DNA of 6,337 nt, from the NCBI GenBank assembly GCA_937922955.1, contig CALAKO010000140.1:1-6337 (forward strand), written 5' to 3'. The position numbers and the translations under genes were made by a program. The number at the start of each line of letters is the position of its first letter. Position 1 is the stretch's first letter. Origin of the DNA: an uncultured Peptococcaceae bacterium (GTDB taxonomy: Bacteria > Bacillota > Peptococcia > Peptococcales > Peptococcaceae). The notes under the pieces are model-generated. The model was not told the DNA's origin and searched no databases. It was given only the letters and a program-made list of their open reading frames with translations. This document shows positions 1 through 6,284 of the stretch, piece by piece.

Positions 1-1
1 G

Positions 2-1414
2 TTGATTGCGTTTAAGTTAAGCGATTATATTTATTTAATTATTATTGTTGGGTTTGTTTTCTATTTCTTTGCTAAAAAAGAAAAAATCAAGGACATTGGT
101 GCTACAATTTTTGGTTTTGGTCTTTTGTTTGATGGGATCGAAATCATGGGTTCGGTCATGAAACCTCTGGCTACAAGCCCTGTTTTTGCAGACATGATTC
201 AGAAGGTGGCGGATGTTCCTATCCTCGGTCTCTTGGTAGGTCTCTGCATGACGCTGTTGGTGCAAAGCTCCAGTGCGACGATTGCTGTACTGCAGAACAT
301 TGCTTCGACACCAGGGCCAGATGGCGGCAGCCTGATTGGCTTGACGGGTGCGCTGCCAGTACTGTTCGGGGATAACATTGGTACCACGATTACAGCACTG
401 ATTGCCAGCATTGGTTTGAGTCTCAATGCAAAGCGTACAGCGCTGGCGCATTCGATCTTTAACATTAGTGGATCGTTGATTTTTATCTGGCTGATTCAGC
501 CGTACTCACATATTATTGAAATGATTTCGCCAAAAGGACCGGAAATTGAAGTGATTTCCCGTCAGATTGCAAACGCGCACACAGGATTTAACATTATTAT
601 GACGTTGGTGTGGACGCCACTGTTGTTCTTGATGGTAAAAATTGTTACGAAGATTTTGCCGGACAAAGAAGGTGCAGTTGTTTCCCATACCATTTCCGAA
701 CCAATCTTCCTTGATCGGAAGGTGCTTGGGCAGCCTATGGCGGCTTTGGAGTTGGCTTCTAACGAAACTGTGCGTGTAACGGATTTGGTACGTGGGATGC
801 TCTATAAACTGGCGACCGCTAGTGAAAAGAAACTGCGGCCGGTTTGTGAAGAACTCATTCAAATGACAGGAGAGGTCAAAGAACTGAACAGTCAGGTTCA
901 AGGTTATCTTTCCTCGCTGCTTTCTGCTGGTAAAGTGGATGAAAAGCAGGCGGCACGTACAACGAGCATGATTTTTATTATTGATAATCTCAACCGTATC
1001 ACAGAGTATCTGCAAGACATCAGTGAAAACATTTATGCGGTTCAAGGAGATGAAAAGAACAAATACTCGAAGATCGCCGTCGACGATATTTTCCTTTTCA
1101 TGAAAAAGCTCATTTCCATGTATGAAACCGCTATCATTGGCTTGGTTGGAGATGCCGAAGTGGACATCAAACAATTGGAAATTCACCGTGCTGAAATTTT
1201 TGACTTGCGCAGTGAAATGTTTAAGGCGCACATGAAGCGTGTACGTAAAGGTAAATGCGAGGCCAGCCTCACAGTGCCATATGGTGAGCTGCTGCAAAAC
1301 CTTGAATACATTGGCTCTTGCTGCATGGATTTGGCCGATCAAGTAGAAGAGCAACATACCGTTTCTATCGACTTGAAGATGGACGATGGGATGCAAAACG
1401 CTGTAACCGCATAA
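2..1414 (+). CDS. Na+/phosphate cotransporter family protein with PhoU-like tail (5' truncated by window edge)
   Basis: Inner-membrane sodium-coupled phosphate importer of the NptA / Na-Pi cotransporter II family. The visible 470 residues begin in the middle of the protein: the opening residues (IAFKLSDY) match the stretch that in this family follows the first GANIGTT-type motif at about residue 100. The TTG at position 2 is therefore an internal Leu codon and not a start, and the first QSSSA repeat lies outside the window. The second inverted-topology repeat is present: QSSSA at visible residues 88-92, GDNIGTT at 123-129 and AKRTALAHSIFN at 143-154, all family hallmarks for Na+ and phosphate binding. 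Hydrophobic helices run to about residue 213. The remainder (about 250-450) is helical and charged, as in the PhoU-like domain found at the C terminus of many bacterial members. It ends in TAA at 1412-1414, directly before a strong terminator, so it is the last gene of its transcript. The family call is secure; substrate preference is inferred. Confidence 0.93.
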   Translation: MIAFKLSDYIYLIIIVGFVFYFFAKKEKIKDIGATIFGFGLLFDGIEIMGSVMKPLATSPVFADMIQKVADVPILGLLVGLCMTLLVQSSSATIAVLQNIASTPGPDGGSLIGLTGALPVLFGDNIGTTITALIASIGLSLNAKRTALAHSIFNISGSLIFIWLIQPYSHIIEMISPKGPEIEVISRQIANAHTGFNIIMTLVWTPLLFLMVKIVTKILPDKEGAVVSHTISEPIFLDRKVLGQPMAALELASNETVRVTDLVRGMLYKLATASEKKLRPVCEELIQMTGEVKELNSQVQGYLSSLLSAGKVDEKQAARTTSMIFIIDNLNRITEYLQDISENIYAVQGDEKNKYSKIAVDDIFLFMKKLISMYETAIIGLVGDAEVDIKQLEIHRAEIFDLRSEMFKAHMKRVRKGKCEASLTVPYGELLQNLEYIGSCCMDLADQVEEQHTVSIDLKMDDGMQNAVTA

Positions 1415-1418
1415 TTTT

Positions 1419-1448
1419 AAAGCCTGCCAAATTATGGCAGGCTTTTTT
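1419..1448 (+). terminator. Intrinsic terminator of the Na/Pi cotransporter gene
   Basis: A perfect 11-bp stem (AAAGCCTGCCA at 1419-1429 with TGGCAGGCTTT at 1435-1445) closes a 5-nt loop and runs into six T residues at 1443-1448. It begins 5 nt after the stop codon of the plus-strand gene. This is textbook Rho-independent geometry for plus-strand transcription. The A residues at the 5' side could give weaker activity on the minus strand. Confidence 0.93.
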
Positions 1449-1461
1449 ATGGTCAATAATA

Positions 1462-1509
1462 CGAAAAGGCCTTCGCCGCTGCGATCTTGCAGCAGCGAAG
1501 GCCTTTTCG
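1462..1509 (-). terminator. Long hairpin terminator, probably ending the trkH transcript and possibly bidirectional
   Basis: A perfect 15-bp outer stem pairs 1462-1476 with 1495-1509 (CGAAAAGGCCTTCGC with its complement). After one C-A mismatch (1477/1494), 5 further pairs (1478-1482 with 1489-1493) close a 6-nt loop. The stem carries AAAA on one arm and TTTT on the other, so either strand gives a GC-rich stem ending in a U stretch. It lies 37 nt beyond the trkH stop codon, and the plus-strand gene already has its own terminator, so its main role is probably to stop minus-strand transcription while insulating both convergent units. The U stretch is interrupted by the closing CG pair, so efficiency is inferred. 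Confidence 0.85.
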
Positions 1510-1545
1510 CTGTCTTTATATCGTTTGTGAACGGTGTTTGATACC

Positions 1546-2991
1546 TCAAGCTCGCCAGGTTGAAGGAGCGAACAGCAAAATTAATGGGACAATCTCCAGA
1601 CGGCCTGCTACCATGCCGAATGCGAGGACGCATTTGGAAAAATCGCTGAATCCGCTGAAGTTTCCTGTTGGACCAATGCTGCCAAGGCCAGGTCCAACGT
1701 TGTTGAATGTCGTGGCAACGGCAGTAAAGGTGGTCGTGAAATCCAAATTTTCAAAGGAAATCATCAGCACCAGCAGGAAAAAGATGAATACATAGAGAAT
1801 AAAATATAGGGCAATGTCATTTTGAGTGCGTTCGTGCATTGGTTTATTTTCATAAATGACAATGCTGACGCGCTTTGGATTGACTGCCTGGCGCAGCTTT
1901 TTGCCTGCCAGCTTAACCAACGCAATCACGCGGCTGATTTTCAGACCACCAGCGGTGGAACCAGCGCAGCCGCCGATAAACATGAGCATCAAGAGCACCA
2001 GCTGAGAAAACATTGGCCACTGGCAAAAATCCACAGTACCAAAGCCGGTGGTGGTGATGATGGTGGCAACATTGAAAAAGGCGTCTTTGAGACAAACCAA
2101 TATGTTGTCATACGTTGGTAGAATGTTGATGAAAATGGCCGCAACAGCAGCGATGACGATGCAGACAAACCAATGCAGTTCGTCACTCTTTAAGGCTTCC
2201 CGCCAACGACCGCGCAGGGCGTAAAAATAGAGGTTGAAGTTGACCGCAAACGTTAACATGCCAAAAGCAAGGATGATCTCAATCGGTACGGATTGAAAGG
2301 CTGCAATGGAGGTATTGTGGTTGCTGAAACCGCCAGTACCGGCTGTTGCAAACGATTGCAGAATGGCATCAAATGGTGACATGCCTGCGCCGATGAGGAT
2401 TGCAATGAGAATGAGCGTAAGGGCGGCGTAGATGAGGTAAAACACGCGTGCCACTTCGCTGATGCGGGACATCACCTTATCGAAGGTTGGTCCAGGCATT
2501 TCTGATTTGAGAATATGGATGTCTTCGCTGCTTGATTTTGGCAAGAGCGCGACAGCAAAAACAAGAACCCCCATCCCACCAAGAAAGTTGGTAAAGTTAC
2601 GCCAGAATAGGATGGAATGTGGCAGTGATTCAATATCTGAAAGAATGCTGGAGCCTGTCGTCGTAAAGCCAGATGCGCTTTCAAAGATGGCATCGACAAC
2701 GGAGGGGATGGCACCAGTGAATATGTATGGCAGACTGCCAAAGATCACCAGTAAAATCCAGGATAAGCCTGTGATGGCCAGCCCTTCGCGCACATAGATG
2801 GAGCGTCGTTTTGGGGGACGCAGTGCCATGACAGCGCCGATGGCTAGTGTGCAAACCATGGCTTGAAACAGTGGATAAATGGTATCGCTGCCTTCCTGAT
2901 AAATTAAAGCGACGAGAATAGGTAAGATCATCAGCAAGCCAATTACAAAGGTGACACGTCCAGTGACATAGATAACCATACGTCGGTTCAT
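1546..2991 (-). CDS. trkH: Trk-type potassium uptake membrane subunit TrkH
   Basis: K+-translocating subunit of the Trk system in the cytoplasmic membrane, gated by the TrkA protein encoded just upstream. At 481 aa it has the normal family length. All four pore-loop selectivity filters of the TrkH/TrkG/KtrB superfamily are visible: SASGFTTTGSS (residues 105-115), FATAGTGGFS (214-223), ATIITTTGFGTVDF (309-322) and TFNNVGPGLG (428-437), each flanked by hydrophobic helices. GGCAGSTAGGLK (340-351) is the conserved gating-loop region after filter 3. The C terminus GRLEIVPL...PSTWR is typical of the family. The ATG start follows the trkA stop by only 4 nt and has a GGTG Shine-Dalgarno core 7 nt upstream, so the two are almost certainly translated from one mRNA. 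The chain looks intact. The Na+ or H+ dependence of transport cannot be told from sequence. Confidence 0.96.
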   Translation of the reverse strand: MNRRMVIYVTGRVTFVIGLLMILPILVALIYQEGSDTIYPLFQAMVCTLAIGAVMALRPPKRRSIYVREGLAITGLSWILLVIFGSLPYIFTGAIPSVVDAIFESASGFTTTGSSILSDIESLPHSILFWRNFTNFLGGMGVLVFAVALLPKSSSEDIHILKSEMPGPTFDKVMSRISEVARVFYLIYAALTLILIAILIGAGMSPFDAILQSFATAGTGGFSNHNTSIAAFQSVPIEIILAFGMLTFAVNFNLYFYALRGRWREALKSDELHWFVCIVIAAVAAIFINILPTYDNILVCLKDAFFNVATIITTTGFGTVDFCQWPMFSQLVLLMLMFIGGCAGSTAGGLKISRVIALVKLAGKKLRQAVNPKRVSIVIYENKPMHERTQNDIALYFILYVFIFFLLVLMISFENLDFTTTFTAVATTFNNVGPGLGSIGPTGNFSGFSDFSKCVLAFGMVAGRLEIVPLILLFAPSTWRA

Positions 2992-2995
2992 AGCG

Positions 2996-4369
2996 TCACA
3001 CCTTCTTTAAAATGTCATCGATGCTGCGCAGGGAGTGATCGGTCGTGGTGACGATAATCATATCGCCTTCATGGAACACCGTTTGACCACTTGGTGCGAG
3101 ACGATTCCCGCCTTTAGTTATGGCGGCAGCAATCAGAACATTGTCTTTGATTGGCAGATCCATCAGTTTTTTGCCGATGATTTTTGACTGCTCTGGTACG
3201 CAGAATTGCAGCGCTTCTACTTGGTTGTCAACGAGACGGTAGAGCGCTTCGACGTCTTTGCCGCGCGTGTCAACGACAGCACGTATGAGACGGAGAATGG
3301 TGTCTGCAATGATGTTGCCTGGCGTGATGACGGCTTTCAGACGATCTTCACCGAGAATTTCCAGCATTTGAGTGCGATTGACTTTGGCGATGTAGTCATG
3401 CATCCCGCGTTTATGGGCATACATGCAAATCAGGATGTTTTCTTCGTCGATACCGGTGAGAGCGATTAGGCAATCGACGTTGGCGATGCCTTCCTCTTCT
3501 AAATTGCGATAGTTGCTGCCATCGGCAAAGACCACTTCTACCTGAGGATGAAGCTGTGCCAGCGTTTCTGCGGCTTTGCGATTGTTTTCGAGCACCTTGA
3601 TGTGATATTTGCAGGAGCCGTTTTCGATTTCTTTGAGCAGGTAGTGCGTAAGGCGACCGGCCCCAATGATCATAAGTGATTTGATGCGTCGATTGTTGTT
3701 GCCTTGACTGTCAAGACGGAGAAAACGCAGCAATTCAGAGTTGGTGCCACTCACATGAATAATGTCACCGGCCTGGAGACGGAAATTCCCATTTGGAATA
3801 ATTGCTTGACCGTCGCGTTCTACGATGCAGATGAGCACGTGTTCCCGGAACTGGTTTTGGAATTCAATCAATGTTTGACCGACAAAAGGATGTCCCTCTG
3901 GAAGAGGATATTCTACGATATGGATTTTCCCGCGTACAAAGGATTCCACACGTGTGGTGGAAGGAAAACGCAGAAGACTGGTGATTTGCTGCGCCGATTC
4001 ATGCTCTGGATTGATGATGGCGTCAATACCAATGCTTTTTTTGATAAAGTCTTTGTGAGCGGTATATTCATGTTCGCGAATACGAGCAATGGTGTATTTT
4101 GCGCCCAGTTGTTTGGCAAAAATACAGGAAATAATGTTGATCTCATCCTGTGCTGTCACAGCGATGAAAATGTCGCAGTGAGCGGTGTCGGCGCTAATGA
4201 GAGCGTCGTAGTCGACACCACTGCCGACAATGCCGGTTACATCGGTTGTGTTGATGAAAGATTCCAGCTTATCGGCGTCTTTTTCGATGACAACAACGTC
4301 GTGTTCATCGGTGAGTTCTCTGCAAATAATGCTGCCGATCTTTCCGACTCCGACGATGACTACATGCAT
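2996..4369 (-). CDS. trkA: Trk system potassium uptake regulatory protein TrkA (two RCK domains)
   Basis: Cytosolic peripheral subunit that binds nucleotides (NAD(H), ATP/ADP in known homologues) and gates TrkH. At 457 aa it has the full tandem E. coli-type architecture, not the single-domain KtrA form. RCK_N-1 (about 1-135) has GVGKIG at residues 7-12 and an acidic residue ending strand 2 (E29). TrkA_C-1 (about 145-215) contains the FRLQAGDIIHVSG strand region. RCK_N-2 (about 229-350) has the Rossmann turn GAGRLT at 236-241, with Thr where the third Gly is usual, and E261. TrkA_C-2 (about 375-457) ends in the GDMIIV strand. The ATG is preceded by a strong AAGGAGG 9 nt upstream, which fixes the start. 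It lies 31 bp after lysR and 4 bp before trkH on the same strand, indicating one operon. No frameshift or truncation is seen. Confidence 0.96.
   Translation of the reverse strand: MHVVIVGVGKIGSIICRELTDEHDVVVIEKDADKLESFINTTDVTGIVGSGVDYDALISADTAHCDIFIAVTAQDEINIISCIFAKQLGAKYTIARIREHEYTAHKDFIKKSIGIDAIINPEHESAQQITSLLRFPSTTRVESFVRGKIHIVEYPLPEGHPFVGQTLIEFQNQFREHVLICIVERDGQAIIPNGNFRLQAGDIIHVSGTNSELLRFLRLDSQGNNNRRIKSLMIIGAGRLTHYLLKEIENGSCKYHIKVLENNRKAAETLAQLHPQVEVVFADGSNYRNLEEEGIANVDCLIALTGIDEENILICMYAHKRGMHDYIAKVNRTQMLEILGEDRLKAVITPGNIIADTILRLIRAVVDTRGKDVEALYRLVDNQVEALQFCVPEQSKIIGKKLMDLPIKDNVLIAAAITKGGNRLAPSGQTVFHEGDMIIVTTTDHSLRSIDDILKKV
2999..3005 (-). promoter_or_regulatory. Ribosome binding site of trkH inside the 3' end of trkA
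   Basis: The minus strand reads GAAGGTG with its GGTG core at 3002-2999, 7 nt before the trkH ATG (2991-2989). The site overlaps the last codons of trkA, whose TGA stop is at 2998-2996. This arrangement suggests coupled translation of the two Trk subunits. Confidence 0.75.
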
Positions 4370-4378
4370 GGAAAAAAT

Positions 4379-4385
4379 CCTCCTT
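4379..4385 (-). promoter_or_regulatory. Strong ribosome binding site of trkA
   Basis: The minus strand reads AAGGAGG at 4385-4379, a perfect anti-SD complement, followed by a 9-nt A/T-rich spacer and the trkA ATG at 4369-4367. It sits in the 31-bp lysR-trkA gap, so trkA can be translated efficiently from a lysR-initiated message. Confidence 0.85.
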
Positions 4386-4400
4386 GAAGTATATTAATAA

Positions 4401-5327
4401 TTAAAGAGAAGCGCTCAGGTGTTCATAGAACGTTTCTGTTTGCTGAATGATATCGGCCTCCACATCCGATAGGGATTGCCCGATTGGGTAGGTGAGATAA
4501 TGCACCAGATTGATGGGCGCATCGGCCAGGCCGACGGCTTTCAACATGCCACTGCTGAAAAGTGGATTGAACCGTGCAGCAAGAACGCTCGTAATACCAA
4601 TGCCGTCGCTGTGATAAACGTATTGGTAGAGGCTGGCGGCATCATCAAAAACGAGGTGTCTAGGCAGTTCCGTCCAACGGCTTTGTGATTTAATAAAGCC
4701 GCTGTCCACCAAGTCACGTGGGATGGACAGCGGGACTTTGTCTGGCAGATAATTGAGGCGAATGTTTGTTAATGATTGAAAATAGCCGCCGCTTTTCACA
4801 AAGAGACAGAGATTGTCGTTGTATTGGGGCATGAGCCGTAAATTCAAGCTGGTGGCGTATTCACGATGGCGGCTGAGGTTGAAGTCCAAAGCTGCCGAAA
4901 GCCCAATGGATGCTTTGTTTTCGGTAATGTCGTGAATGACATTGCTGATTAATCCATGAAGCAGGGTAAAGGAAACGTCTGGAAACATGCTGCGAGTGTG
5001 GAACAGCGACTCGCTGAGAATACCACTGGTGAAAAAAGTACTCTGTAAATAAACATGCAGGTTGACCGGCGTCGCAATACCGGCTTTTTTTCGGATGTCG
5101 TAGTAATCGTCCACCGTCTTTTCGACAAGCGGCAGGATTTCTCGACCGAACGCCGTCAGGTCCATGCCACGGCGTGTGCGACGAAAGAGAGGACGGCCAA
5201 CTTCTTTTTCCAGGCCTGCAATAGCGGCCGATAACGTGGGTTGGCCAACGTTGATTTTCTTAGCTGTCAGCGACAGAGAGCCATAGTTGGCAACCTGGAG
5301 AAAATATTCGAGCTGTTCAATTCTCAT
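4401..5327 (-). CDS. LysR-type transcriptional regulator heading the trkAH operon
   Basis: DNA-binding regulator of the LysR family, 308 aa, the usual length. The N-terminal winged helix-turn-helix spans about residues 1-60: it opens MRIEQLEYFLQVA, followed by SLSLTAKKINVGQPTLSAAI, with the recognition helix around Q29-I36 and the wing PLFRRTRRGMDLT at 46-58. A linker helix runs to about 88, and the rest (about 90-308) is the periplasmic-binding-protein-like effector domain, which I cannot assign to a ligand class. The ATG has AAAGGAGTG upstream with a 9-nt spacer from the AGGAG core. It is the first gene after a consensus promoter, is followed by trkA after 31 bp with no terminator, and is divergent from the mgtC-like gene. 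LysR-type regulators commonly control a divergent neighbour and themselves, so mgtC-like and trkAH are candidate targets. That is inference. Confidence 0.94.
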   Translation of the reverse strand: MRIEQLEYFLQVANYGSLSLTAKKINVGQPTLSAAIAGLEKEVGRPLFRRTRRGMDLTAFGREILPLVEKTVDDYYDIRKKAGIATPVNLHVYLQSTFFTSGILSESLFHTRSMFPDVSFTLLHGLISNVIHDITENKASIGLSAALDFNLSRHREYATSLNLRLMPQYNDNLCLFVKSGGYFQSLTNIRLNYLPDKVPLSIPRDLVDSGFIKSQSRWTELPRHLVFDDAASLYQYVYHSDGIGITSVLAARFNPLFSSGMLKAVGLADAPINLVHYLTYPIGQSLSDVEADIIQQTETFYEHLSASL

Positions 5328-5334
5328 TGTTGGG

Positions 5335-5343
5335 CACTCCTTT
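5335..5343 (-). promoter_or_regulatory. Ribosome binding site of the lysR gene
   Basis: The minus strand reads AAAGGAGTG at 5343-5335. Its AGGAG core ends 9 nt before the ATG at 5327-5325, which supports that start over any downstream alternative. Confidence 0.8.
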
Positions 5344-5370
5344 CAGAGTTTCCTGTGCATGTTGTCCAAA

Positions 5371-5492
5371 TAACGAATCACCCCTATTATAGCGCGGTCT
5401 AACACCTTGTCAATAGCAGCGGAGAGGAAGCTGGTCTTGCTGGGCGATACACTGTAAAATCTAACGAAATAATTGCCTTTTATTAACGGAAA
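5371..5492 (+). repeat. Three short TAACGRAA direct repeats in the divergent regulatory region
   Basis: Near-identical octamer-like elements occur at 5371-5377 (TAACGAA), 5462-5469 (TAACGAAA) and 5484-5492 (TAACGGAAA), all in the same orientation. The second and third are 22 bp apart, about two helical turns, and flank the -35 box of the mgtC-like promoter. The first lies at the predicted lysR transcription start. They could be regulator half-sites, but such short A/T-rich motifs can arise by chance. Confidence 0.35.
5386..5413 (-). promoter_or_regulatory. Consensus sigma-A promoter of lysR-trkA-trkH
   Basis: On the minus strand a perfect -35 TTGACA (5413-5408) and a perfect -10 TATAAT (5391-5386) are separated by 16 bp. 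The predicted start is near 5379, giving a leader of about 50 nt before the lysR ATG. The spacer contains GGTGTTAGACC, an imperfect dyad that could be an operator but is too degenerate to call. Promoter position and orientation fit a single transcript through all three minus-strand genes. Confidence 0.88.
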
Positions 5493-5510
5493 CATTACAA
5501 TGAAGGCAAT
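5472..5510. repeat. Perfect 8-bp inverted repeat bracketing the mgtC-like promoter (candidate operator)
   Basis: ATTGCCTT at 5472-5479 and AAGGCAAT at 5503-5510 are exact reverse complements separated by 23 bp, with arm centres 31 bp apart (about three helical turns, same DNA face). The left arm covers the -35 hexamer and the right arm falls on the predicted transcription start. This placement suggests a binding site for a dimeric or tetrameric repressor, or the divergent LysR-type protein. Occupancy is not shown. Confidence 0.5.
5473..5501 (+). promoter_or_regulatory. Sigma-A promoter of the mgtC-like gene
   Basis: A -35 TTGCCT (5473-5478, 4/6 to consensus) and a -10 TACAAT (5496-5501, 5/6) stand at the optimal 17-bp spacing. 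The predicted start is near 5508, giving a leader of about 40 nt that holds a short palindrome AAGATCTT (5525-5532) just before the Shine-Dalgarno site. The weaker -35 suggests a regulated promoter. Upstream, 5414-5471 shows no further hexamer pair. Confidence 0.7.
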
Positions 5511-5535
5511 GCACGTCATGATTTAAGATCTTGAG

Positions 5536-5540
5536 AGGAG
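5536..5540 (+). promoter_or_regulatory. Ribosome binding site deciding the mgtC-like start
   Basis: The AGGAG at 5536-5540 lies 9 nt before the ATG at 5550 but only 3 nt before the in-frame GTG at 5544. Spacing therefore favours the ATG, making the protein 244 residues, not 246. Confidence 0.75.
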
Positions 5541-5549
5541 AGCGTGGCG

Positions 5550-6284
5550 ATGATTCAGGCGTTGGATATATTCCGTGAAATGACGTTTTTAGGGGTGGCG
5601 CTGCGGCTGATTATGGCCATGGTTTGTGGCGGATTGATTGGACTCAATCGCGAACGCATGAGGCGGCCAAAAGGGCTTGCAGGATTTCGCACTTATATGA
5701 TGGTGTCGCTGGGGGCAGCGTTAACGATGCTCCTGAGCCAGTATGAATACACTATGGTGACACATCAATGGGCAGACATTGCTGGCAAAGTGGGCATTAC
5801 CACTGATGTGTCGCGTTTTGGGGCTCAGGTCATCAATGGGATTGGTTTTCTCGGGGCAGGGACCATTTTGGTGACCAAAGACAACCAGGTGAAGGGGTTG
5901 ACCACTGCTGCAGGCCTTTGGGCGTCGGCCTGTTTAGGCTTGGCCATTGGGGCGGGATTTTTTGAGGGCGCGTTAATGGCCGTTGTGGTCATTATCCTGT
6001 CCATGTACCTGTTTACCAACATTAAATATAAAATACAAGCAAAGTCACGTGTGATTTCGCTTTATGTAGAAGTAAAATCGCTGGTTTATCTTGGAGATGT
6101 CCTGATGACGGTACGGAAAAAGGGTTGTACGGTATTGGAAATGAATATTGATGACGATCACCGAAAGAATCGCTCGATCTATGATGCGGAAATTGTTTTA
6201 CGCTTGGCACCGCAAATCACACCGGATACCATGTTGGCCATAGTATCTCAGGTGGAACATGTTAAACATGTTCATGAGCTGTAA
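5550..6284 (+). CDS. MgtC/SapB family membrane protein
   Basis: Integral membrane protein of the MgtC/SapB family, 244 aa from the preferred ATG. Five hydrophobic segments fit the family: about 14-32, 48-63, 90-108, 118-138 and 139-158. Conserved motifs are GGLIGLNRE (27-35) followed by AGFRTY (44-49), the D86..SR segment leading to QVINGIGFLGAGT (93-105), and GLTTAAGLW (116-124). The soluble C-terminal region (about 165-244) resembles the ACT-like domain of longer members. In known members MgtC supports growth at low Mg2+ and affects the F1F0-ATPase and phosphate handling; it is not itself a proven Mg2+ transporter. Whether this homologue shares those roles is inference. Position 33 is Asn where many homologues have Glu (GLERE). 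It is divergent from the lysR-trkAH operon, with its own promoter. No terminator follows within 53 bp, so it may be co-transcribed with a downstream gene. Confidence 0.93.
   Translation: MIQALDIFREMTFLGVALRLIMAMVCGGLIGLNRERMRRPKGLAGFRTYMMVSLGAALTMLLSQYEYTMVTHQWADIAGKVGITTDVSRFGAQVINGIGFLGAGTILVTKDNQVKGLTTAAGLWASACLGLAIGAGFFEGALMAVVVIILSMYLFTNIKYKIQAKSRVISLYVEVKSLVYLGDVLMTVRKKGCTVLEMNIDDDHRKNRSIYDAEIVLRLAPQITPDTMLAIVSQVEHVKHVHEL

Noticed and set aside
2..4. TTG at position 2 as the true start of the Na/Pi cotransporter gene.
   Set aside because: The protein would lack the first transport repeat with its QSSSA motif, the residues match the interior of the family, and no ribosome site can be seen; the gene is cut by the window edge.
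506..1633. A 375-residue open frame on the minus strand antisense to the Na/Pi cotransporter gene and running into the trkH 3' end.
   Set aside because: The translation is low-complexity in character, rich in His, Asn, Arg and Phe, with no family motif. It runs through both terminator hairpins and overlaps two well-supported genes; it is a shadow of their codon bias.
3704..4387. A 227-residue open frame on the plus strand antisense to trkA.
   Set aside because: It has no recognisable domain and overlaps the N-terminal half of an intact trkA; the open frame follows from the codon usage of the opposite strand.
4388..4393. TATACT on the minus strand in the lysR-trkA gap as a possible -10 box for a separate trkA promoter.
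   Set aside because: No -35-like hexamer lies 16-18 bp upstream, and the predicted start would fall inside the trkA Shine-Dalgarno site, leaving the message unable to use it.
5346..5363. A five-codon ORF (ATG CAC AGG AAA CTC TGA, minus strand) in the lysR leader.
   Set aside because: It is too short, lacks a clear Shine-Dalgarno site and lacks an associated attenuator hairpin; most likely chance.
5509..5526. A mini-ORF ATG CAC GTC ATG ATT TAA in the mgtC-like leader, considered as a regulatory leader peptide like those of Salmonella mgtC.
   Set aside because: It has no ribosome site, no run of proline or other diagnostic codons, and it starts at about the predicted transcription start.
5328..5549. 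A riboswitch or Mg2+-sensing leader (such as the M-box) upstream of the mgtC-like gene.
   Set aside because: The leader from the predicted start is only about 40 nt, far too short for a known Mg2+ riboswitch, and no conserved aptamer core or terminator-antiterminator pair is visible.
6255..6273. A 7-bp hairpin GAACATG-TTAAA-CATGTTC at the end of the mgtC-like gene as a terminator.
   Set aside because: It lies inside the coding sequence, encodes a repeated HV pattern, is A/T-rich in the loop region and is not followed by a T tract.
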